Origin: Phymorhynchus buccinoides
Lineage: Eukaryota; Mollusca; Gastropoda; Neogastropoda; Raphitomidae
DNA: 64,000 nucleotides
Assembly (NCBI GenBank): GCA_017654935.2
Contig: CM065686.1
Location: 25,502,733-25,566,732, forward strand
Direction of reading: 5' to 3'
In this document: positions 57,400-64,000 of the stretch, piece after piece
Position numbering within the stretch: position 1 is the stretch's first letter
How the letters are laid out: the number at the start of each line of letters is the position of its first letter
Position numbers and translations under genes: made by a program
The notes under the pieces: generated by a model
Databases searched by the model: none
The model's input: the letters and a program-made list of their open reading frames with translations, nothing else
Told to the model about the DNA's origin: nothing

Positions 57400-57694
57400 C
57401 CAAATTTTGCCATTCACAAGGCCCAGCCCTGTGCCGTTGATACACATGTATAAGTATACACTTCGCACAAGCTTATATATTGCACATGTTTTTTTATTTA
57501 TTATATTACAGTCTACATTATCTTATTAGCTTATAATCTGTTGCTGGTAGCAATAAATTGCTGAACAGTTTTAAAAATATCTACATTTTCTGCATTTGTT
57601 AAACTCTGGTCTCCAGATAGAAGCGTATGGGTATTAATGTTAAAAAAACACAAAGTTCAAAACGGTAGGTTTCTGTCCCTTTTATTTGAAAAAA

Positions 57695-57733
57695 TCACAG
57701 ACGTTTCGGAGACTAACTCCGTTTTCAGTGTGA
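57695..57733 (-). ncRNA. Hammerhead ribozyme with inactivating core change
   Basis: Sense (minus): stem I TCACA, core CTGAAAA (consensus CUGANGA, so G8 is A), stem II CGGAG-TTAGT-CTCCG, GAAAC, cleavage triplet GTC, stem I partner TGTGA. Both stems pair fully. G8 is a catalytic residue, so this copy should be inactive. The sequence after it (TTTTTTCAAATAAAAGGGAC) is typical of Penelope pLTR context. Confidence 0.65.
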
Positions 57734-57986
57734 AAATAATGAGAGCCAAAAGTGTTGGCGAGAGATTTAAATACAAAATGAAGAGTGAGTAGGAATAATA
57801 AAATATGAGAAAAAACGAGGACGCGAAAAAGAACCTGAGTACATATTAACATTGCATCAACGTTTGAAATTCAATGTTACAATTAAATGCTACAATTAAA
57901 ACAGTGAAAATCATAAAAAATGACAATAATAATAACTGCACAGTCTTATATGCATGCACACACATACGCACACACACGCGTATAAT

Positions 57987-57992
<6 letters not shown>

Positions 57993-58067
<75 letters not shown>

Positions 58068-58090
58068 GCACACACACACACACACACACA
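57993..58090. repeat. (CA)n, about 98 nt
   Basis: Near-pure with one CGCG interruption. Confidence 0.95.
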
Positions 58091-58164
58091 TGCAATTACA
58101 CCAAGCACGCACACCAAATAACAACACCCACAGAAGAGTCCTTGTGGTTATTTTTTCTTTATTT

Positions 58165-58998
58165 TCAGGTATTAATGTTGTTAACATTTAGAGTTAGAAT
58201 TGTGTTTATTCTCACATGATGAAAGTTTTTACAGTGTAACAAATAGTGTTCTGCATTTTCTGTGGAGTAACCGCACGCGCATTTGGGGTCAGCTAGTAGA
58301 TGTCTTGTGTACAGATCGTTGTTAATATTGCTTATTCCTAGACGTAATCTGCAGTGGTTAACTTGGTCTTGTCTGGAACCAGTGTAGTAGTAAGAAGGCA
58401 CACTAACATCAGACAGAGAAAGAAATCGTTTAAATTGGCTGATTGAGTCAGTTACTTTAATGTCATCTGGGAGGTCATTCCACAAATGGGTTGTGCTTGG
58501 AAGGAATGAGTGTTTATGTAGTTCAGTTCTTGATCGTGGAACTACTCTGTCTAGAGGCTGGCGTCTATGGTACGGATTTTGATCAGACATTAGTGGTGGA
58601 AGGAGATCGGATAAATAATTAGGACAAGCATTATTTACCATTTTGTGAAACTGGATTAATTTGTGTCTTTTACGTCTTTCCTTTAATGGACAAAGGCCTG
58701 ATTCTGTATATAATTTCTGGTGACTGGTTCCCTTCACACCTCCAATACGAATGGCTTCTAAATGCAGTGTTTCAAGATTGTTTGATTGCTTGTCTGTACA
58801 ATTGTCCCAAACGATATCTACATAGTCAAAGTGAGGCAGAATGAAGGATTTGTACATTGTTTCTAGGGACTTGCGGGATAATCTGTATTTGTAATGTATG
58901 AGGCATGCTATTAACATATTCACTTTATTGGCTATGAACTGTATATGTTCATCCCATCTACAATTATCCTGAGAACTGCACCTGCTATTTTGCCTCAT
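58165..58998 (-). pseudogene. LINE polymerase C-terminus (jockey/CR1-like), 5'-truncated
   Basis: 277 codons open without stops: WDEHIQFIANKVNMLIACL, YRLSRKSLETMYKSFILPHF, DYVDIVWDNCTDKQ, then FLPSTTHLWNDLPDDIK, and a C-terminal zinc-type motif CACGYSTENAEHYLLHC. This is the thumb and C-terminal region of a non-LTR reverse transcriptase; fingers, palm and endonuclease are lost. Frame integrity suggests it is fairly young. 3' end lies near 58140, where a (CA)n tract and a Penelope relic follow. Confidence 0.85.
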
Positions 58999-59170
58999 GT
59001 CTCTCTTTGTCTTTTTTTCTGTTTGTTTCTGTCTGTCTGTCTCTGCATCTCTTTCTTTATGTGCCCTTGTCTCTCTTTCTGTCTCTCTCTTTGACTATCT
59101 CTGCTTACATCTCTTTCTCTATATGGATTAAATCTTTTGTTTGCGGTTTCAATTTCGACTTTGTTTTAAT
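58985..59170 (+). repeat. Copy of the 54770-55215 segment, opposite orientation
   Basis: GCCTCATGTCTCTCTTTGTC ... GTGCCCTTGTCTCTCTTTCT ... TTTCAATTTCGACTTTGTTT. It abuts the truncated 5' end of the LINE. Confidence 0.65.
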
Positions 59171-59526
59171 TTAGAGAGGAAAAGGTAATCAATTTTTTTA
59201 AGAAGAAAAACACAAATAATTGAATATGTGGACAAAAATCCACATAAACAAAAGCAAACGGTTGATGAAGAGCTGCAGGACCCCCTCTCCATGGGTGGAC
59301 AATAAATGGCAATATTTCAGTACAAGAAAGGTGAAGAGGTACGCATTTAATAACAGCAAAAATAAAAAATAAATGGTTAGTTGAGTGGTAGGCACCTTTA
59401 AATCTTCTTAGTAGTATGATTTTATTATGTAAAACGTGCACCAAATTAGGAAAAAATATTTTTTCTTCGTTTTGTTTTTCTGTCTGTCTTTATTTTTATT
59501 TTTTTCCTCTTTTCCCCATTCAACTG

Positions 59527-59640
59527 GATTATAAGAAAAAAATGTTTCAAAATGTTTTCTTATATCCGAGTTTTGGATATAAGAAAACAAAAAAATCATC
59601 TCCCTTCCATTTTCTTATAACCGAGTTTTGCTGTATTATT
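59527..59640. mobile_element. Probable MITE fragment rich in CTTATAA words (copy 2)
   Basis: See 53578-53765. The end reads CTTATAACCGAGTTTTGCTG-TA. Confidence 0.4.
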
Positions 59641-59859
59641 GCTTCACGATGAGTATCCTAATAATCATAGCACAGTGGAATTTGTCTTTGAAATTGTTTG
59701 TGATTTTTTTCTGATCTGATTTTCCCTCTTGTTCCCTGCTGTTTGTATAGTACAGTATCTCTATTTCAAAACAAAAAAAATGCTTAAACAAGGTCTCACC
59801 CATACACATAAGAAAGAAAAAAACACAGGCTGCGGTAATCCGATTGGAACGCATGTGCG

Positions 59860-59990
59860 TGCACACACTGACATACAGACGCGCGCGCACACAGACACAC
59901 ACTGTTGTACTACACACACACACTGACACACACACACACACACTGTTGTACTACACACACACACACACACTACACACACACACACACACA
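59860..59990. repeat. CA-rich region with CTGTTGTACTACACAC duplication
   Basis: CACTGTTGTACTACACACAC is present at 59910 and 59942. Confidence 0.85.
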
Positions 59991-59993
59991 CGA

Positions 59994-60254
59994 CCAGGGT
60001 CGGATCTAGGGGGGGGGGGGGGGGGTCCTGAAACCCCCTCTGCCCCAAGCATGTACCTTATAGGGTGAAAAGTAAGAAAATGACTCGATTTTTGCCTTAA
60101 CAATCACTAAATTAAACAAATGTCTGGGGCGAAAGCTCCAGGCATGGGCCCCCCAAACTCAAAAGAGCACTGCCCCTTAACCGGGGAACCCATGCAGCTC
60201 CCTGGACCCCACTGATTGGAACCCCCCCTTTACGAATCACTTGGTCCGGCCCTG
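59994..60254. mobile_element. hAT-like MITE, about 260 bp
   Basis: Left end CAGGGTCGGATCTAGGGGGG, right end CACTTGGTCCGGCCCTG; CAGGG(T/C)CGGA(T/C)C is shared in inverse. Interior has GGGGCGAAAGCTCC and CTCCCTGGACCCC. Both flanks are CA-rich, so no target duplication could be defined. Confidence 0.5.
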
Positions 60255-60479
60255 CATACTACATACACACACACACACACACGACACACACACACCAACG
60301 CGCAAACATACACACGCCTAAAATAAACAAGCTCGCAATTTTGTTTGTTCTTGGTTTGTTTTTCTTCCCCAACAGAGGCTGTTTGTTGTTTTTGGGCTGC
60401 ACACGAACACATAACATTATTACTGGTCCCAGGCAAATGAACAACTCGACAAGCGCGGTAGCCGAGGGCGTCTGCATCG

Positions 60480-60684
60480 AGAGCGCGCGCTGAAAAAAAC
60501 TGGAGCGCGGAGGTCGTCTGCTCTGCTCGACCTGTCGTCTGCGTCGCCGTCTTGCGGGAGCAGGTTTTATTCAGTGACGGAAGTGAGTGGATAGAATCCG
60601 TCTACCCGATTAACACACGATCAGTGAATTTAGTGGGCTCGCCGTACAGTAATCGGCGTGAAACGAAGTTCCTTCTTGGAGAAG
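60480..60684 (+). promoter_or_regulatory. Possible promoter and first non-coding exon of a + strand gene
   Basis: CpG-rich block (GAGCGCGCGCTG, GGAGCGCGGAGGTCGTC, GCGTCGCCGTC) running into TTCTTGGAGAAG|GTAAGTTG, a perfect donor at 60684/60685. No initiator ATG lies in the exon. Fits a 5' UTR exon of a gene extending beyond the window; no partner exon was found before 64000. Confidence 0.4.
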
Positions 60685-60929
60685 GTAAGTTGTGGAAGTT
60701 TGTGAGAGGTTGGGATCATTGATTACCATCCGCAACCGTGTAACTGTGAACAGGTGTGCCGTGTGTTTTGAGTGTCGAGTGCGCGACATGCTGATTTTAG
60801 TATTACGGCGTGTCCCAAATCTTGTCCGGTTGTTGCAAAGATCCGAACTTGTGTCAATATTCGTTTTGCTCATGCTTTGTTGAAACCAGATTGATTACAA
60901 AATTATGCATGAACAGTAAAATCAGTGCT

Positions 60930-60934
<5 letters not shown>

Positions 60935-60986
<52 letters not shown>
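60935..60986. repeat. (GT)26
   Basis: Pure dinucleotide run. Confidence 0.95.
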
Positions 60987-60987
<1 letters not shown>

Positions 60988-61600
60988 GTAAAAACGCACA
61001 GTTGTGTACGTGCGCCTAATGAACACACCAATACGGAGTGTGTGACACGTTTCCAACACACACCTTTAACGGTACAGCAAGTTAGCGCCCCTTCGTGTAG
61101 ACTCGAGGCGTGACGTTAGAGAACTGGCACGGTAGTACAGTAGTGCTAGGTCAGGTGCAAATGTGCCATGGTGTTGTAGAAACACTCGAGCAAAGCGAGC
61201 GGAACGCAGCGATACACTATGACAGGACCAGTGTCTTACACTTACTGTCACAGCTACTAACTCTTTTGACCCATGTCGTGAGTGGACTGCGACGCGCATT
61301 TTTGTCGTGTCTGCCGTGTTTCGGGTCGACGTCAACATTAGTTATAGTTAGTTTTTGCCGAGACAACACGGAACATTTACTATGCAAATCCATGGGATGA
61401 TGGGCCCCTACAGTCAGTCTTCTTTCCCCGTGAAAAATTATATTCGTTTGTAAGCAAGTTTTGTTTATATTTTTGTGGTATGCCGTATGGGATATTATTA
61501 TTCAGTTTACAGGAGCAGCTTTTTGTCGTCGCGCATGAACACACGCCCCCTCTCTCTCTAGCCGAACACCGTGACAATCTCTCCTGCGCCGCACACACAT
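60987..61600. other. Non-coding, possible start of an intron
   Basis: Mixed composition, moderate CpG to about 61340, no domain in any frame. Confidence 0.35.
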
Positions 61601-61719
61601 CGATATACTCATACACATGCAAGCACACATACCCACACAGCACACACACACAACACACACACACACACACACACACAAATGACATACATACATCGCACAT
61701 TCACACACTCGTGCACGCA

Positions 61720-61753
<34 letters not shown>

Positions 61754-61776
61754 TGCGTGCGCGCACGCACACGCAC

Positions 61777-61821
<45 letters not shown>

Positions 61822-61839
61822 GATGGGGGGGGGGGGGGG
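61600..61839. repeat. CA-rich tracts ending in poly-G
   Basis: CA runs at about 61642-61676, 61724-61750 and 61779-61818, then G-rich 61825-61839. Confidence 0.9.
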
Positions 61840-62005
61840 ATTGGAAAGACTGCCGGAACAGATGGATTTTCAGATTTGTTTTGAACGATGCTAAAGATTG
61901 ACTATGTTTGACAGCAGAAGGCAATGAATTTCAGAGTTTGACTGCTGATGATGTGAAAGCTCTACCACCGTGCCTATCACGTTTGAATTTTGGTATTCAA
62001 ATGTA
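61840..62005 (-). pseudogene. L2-type LINE polymerase C-terminal remnant
   Basis: The minus frame reads NSLPSAVKHSQSLASFKTNL then KIHLFRQSF, the usual end of an L2/CR1 polymerase (SFKTxLKxHLF); the preceding W of LWNSLP is a stop. About 55 codons are left. Confidence 0.65.
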
Positions 62006-62062
62006 AATAGGCCTATAAGAATTGAAAGATTATGTAAGTGAATCCAGTGCACTTCAACTTAT

Positions 62063-62330
62063 TAGTCCCCGAGCCGAAGGTTCGGGGAGCTATTGTTTTT
62101 TCCCGGTGTCCGTCCGGCGTGCCTCCGTCCGTCCGGCTATTCGTCCGTTTTTCTAAAAAACTATTCAGTCTATCATCATCAAATTTGGTATACTAGTTTG
62201 CCAAGATGCAAGCTATCCACTGATGTATTTAGTTTTACATTAAGGTCAAGGTCGCGCCAGTTACGGGGTTCAAACCCAGAAACACATAATCGCTAATATC
62301 TCGCGAAGTTTTGCATGTATTTTAATGCAG
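62063..62330 (+). repeat. Dispersed repeat beginning CCCCGAGCCGAAGGTTCGGGG
   Basis: AGTCCCCGAGCCGAAGGTTC forms a hairpin with GGGGAGCTATTG; GTCCGTCCGG words follow, then ATCATCAAATTTGGTATACT and AAGGTCAAGGTCGCGCC. I have the impression of this family in molluscan genomes. No ORF. Confidence 0.55.
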
Positions 62331-62436
62331 GTTTTTTTCCACAGAGACGCCTCTGTGACTATAAAGTACCTAATAATAATAACAATAACATTTATACATC
62401 TTTAGACTAAACATATTTTTTATGATGGGTTACATC

Positions 62437-62440
<4 letters not shown>

Positions 62441-62483
<43 letters not shown>

Positions 62484-62485
62484 GG
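62441..62485. repeat. (GA)n with poly-G
   Basis: GA 62441-62473 then G12. Confidence 0.9.
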
Positions 62486-62489
62486 AGAA

Positions 62490-63030
62490 AGAGAGAGTGA
62501 GAGAAAGAAAGAGTGATAGTGAGAGTATCATGAGCAAACCAGTTAGGATACGAAACTTGAAGACCACAAGACAAATAGGACACAAGCCAGTGACCACCCC
62601 ATGACCCCTTAGTCTTACTCTTAGTCTTCAAGTAGGCCTACTACTTCATTACATTGTAGTCCACTGGTCAGTCCGGTCAATAGTTAGATGGCTTCCTTTT
62701 CGCTTTGTTTCGACATACGGAATTTAGGCCTATAGTGAATCGGTCACCAAATGTCAGGACATTTATAGGTTGTTCGTAGAACGTAACCTGCATTATGAGG
62801 CAATCATTGTCGAGGTTTGGAAATGGTATAAGATTTAAAACATTTTAACAAACACGTAAAACAGAGTCAAAATTGAAACCCCCAAGACAAGGTTTAATAA
62901 CAAAAAAAACTAACACAGAACAAAACACGTTTTAACAAGCGAGAGCTGGCAGTTGTGATGGACAGGGGAAAACTATGTAAACTTCTTTAACATTCGCTCT
63001 GGACGGTTTTTTAAAACATATTTGTCAAAA
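62490..63030. other. Non-coding stretch
   Basis: No gene; an ACAGAGTCAAAATTGAAACC relic at 62860 relates to 55180-55215. Confidence 0.35.
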
Positions 63031-63032
63031 CG

Positions 63033-63035
<3 letters not shown>

Positions 63036-63070
<35 letters not shown>
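63036..63070. repeat. (GT)17
   Basis: Pure dinucleotide run. Confidence 0.95.
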
Positions 63071-63071
<1 letters not shown>

Positions 63072-64000
63072 ACACGGGAAATAAATAAAGGGTGTCTCTG
63101 ATGTTGAAGTTCTTTTTGATCCCCAGTCTGTCCACCTTCCCTACTCCCACAGGTCGTGGTATGTGACCGGTTTGGTGTGCACAATACTTGAATACTTGAG
63201 CACGGTGTAGCAGCTTGAATATGTATCCTGCCGAGAATATAGCCAAAATATACACTGGTAAATAAACGTAAATACATATGTAGGTATCACCCTGGGCTGC
63301 TCTGTCCCTCCCCCAGGGCATAAATATTTTCCTGAGCTTTTCAAAGCCGCGTGCAGGCCTTCAACTGATTTACGACGATACATTTGTTAACTATCGTATT
63401 AATGGCGATAAACGGCATCGCATAGAAGTGAATGTTGCGAGGAGCATTTCCCCTTCATTTAATACACCACCAAATTTTATGCGCAGGAGACATTATCACA
63501 AATCAACGCATCAAAATGGAACACTTATGGATTTCAGATTATACTTTTCAGGCAGTCACCCGAATCACCCAAATTTTGTTCGCTGCAAAACCTTGAAGAA
63601 TACGAACAAGGCATCAAAAACTAGTCCTAGTATGAATACACAATAGCCTAACGTTACACTGCATGATTGTGAACCGTGTTTTTTTGTTTTTATGTACAAC
63701 AATGCTACAACAATTCTGATACATATTAATGGAGTCACTATAATAAGTGACTATTATAGTGCTATATAATACATTTCACTGTCTGTCTGTCTAGGTATCT
63801 GTTTGTGCGGCGCACGAGTGAGTGAGAGAGAGAGCACCGAGTGCCTCCATTGGGAAATAAGAAGGAAGGGTGTAGTTATGGTGGTAGGTGAGGGGAGGTG
63901 GGGGTGAAGTGCCCCGCTCGTGGAGTACTTGTAAACAACAGTTACGATTATGACATTTCCAGTAAATAATGTTAGGGGGTTGGACTGACGATGCATTTTG
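63071..64000. other. Non-coding stretch to window end
   Basis: No gene, repeat or domain recognised; short ORFs only. Confidence 0.35.

Overview
The window is eukaryotic: spliced genes, long introns, dense transposons and microsatellites, no operons. Its repeat families (L2-type LINE ends with AGCGCTTTACA, the CCCCGAGCCGAAGGTTCGGGG repeat, a DIRS element, Penelope-like elements, CCCTTTCACCGCCA MITEs) fit a mollusc, most likely a marine gastropod. That assignment is inference; no marker gene was read.

Layout. 363-2277 (+) is the large terminal coding exon of a gene that starts left of the window. Its downstream, T/G-rich region runs to about 13.98 kb. On the minus strand lies one gene I can reconstruct completely: a WIP/verprolin (WAS/WASL-interacting protein, WIPF) homologue. 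It has a probable non-coding first exon near 51.4-51.56 kb and coding exons at 44793-44979, 44266-44397, 37806-38521, 26834-26981, 26179-26301 and 24610-24650. All splice phases agree and the total is 1347 nt, or 448 residues. It has the WH2 actin-binding motif at the N-terminus, proline-rich linkers, and the WASP-binding C-terminus. The two genes converge near 14 kb. A CpG-rich block at 60.48-60.68 kb ending in a perfect splice donor may be the first exon of a third gene leaving the window rightward.

Repeats. Fourth-intron sequence of WIPF (26982-37805) holds a Penelope-like element (28.52-30.37 kb) with inverted pLTR-like ends. It also holds a three-deep nest: a TTAA MITE (30416-37534), interrupted by a CAG...CTG transposon with 6-bp target duplications (30557-37410), interrupted by a 6.1-kb DIRS-type tyrosine-recombinase retrotransposon (31157-37285). 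The DIRS element has textbook inverted terminal repeats and an internal complementary region, but decayed ORFs. Elsewhere there are L2/CR1-like and jockey-like LINE fragments, hAT-like, piggyBac-like (TTAA) and pogo-like (TA) elements, a solo-LTR-like element, a higher-order satellite at 17.5-18.8 kb, a 1.2-kb CA minisatellite, long G/C homopolymers and a 1.1-kb CT/GA palindrome.

Most interesting signals: (1) a hammerhead ribozyme with every core nucleotide in place at 52614-52664 (-), plus two decayed ones (57695-57733 and 28581-28618); (2) the DIRS element, whose terminal repeats are almost identical although the reverse transcriptase YxDD box reads YLDG and the presumed recombinase tyrosine reads Cys; (3) the datable nested insertion series with an uninterrupted sister copy of the outer MITE 2 kb away.
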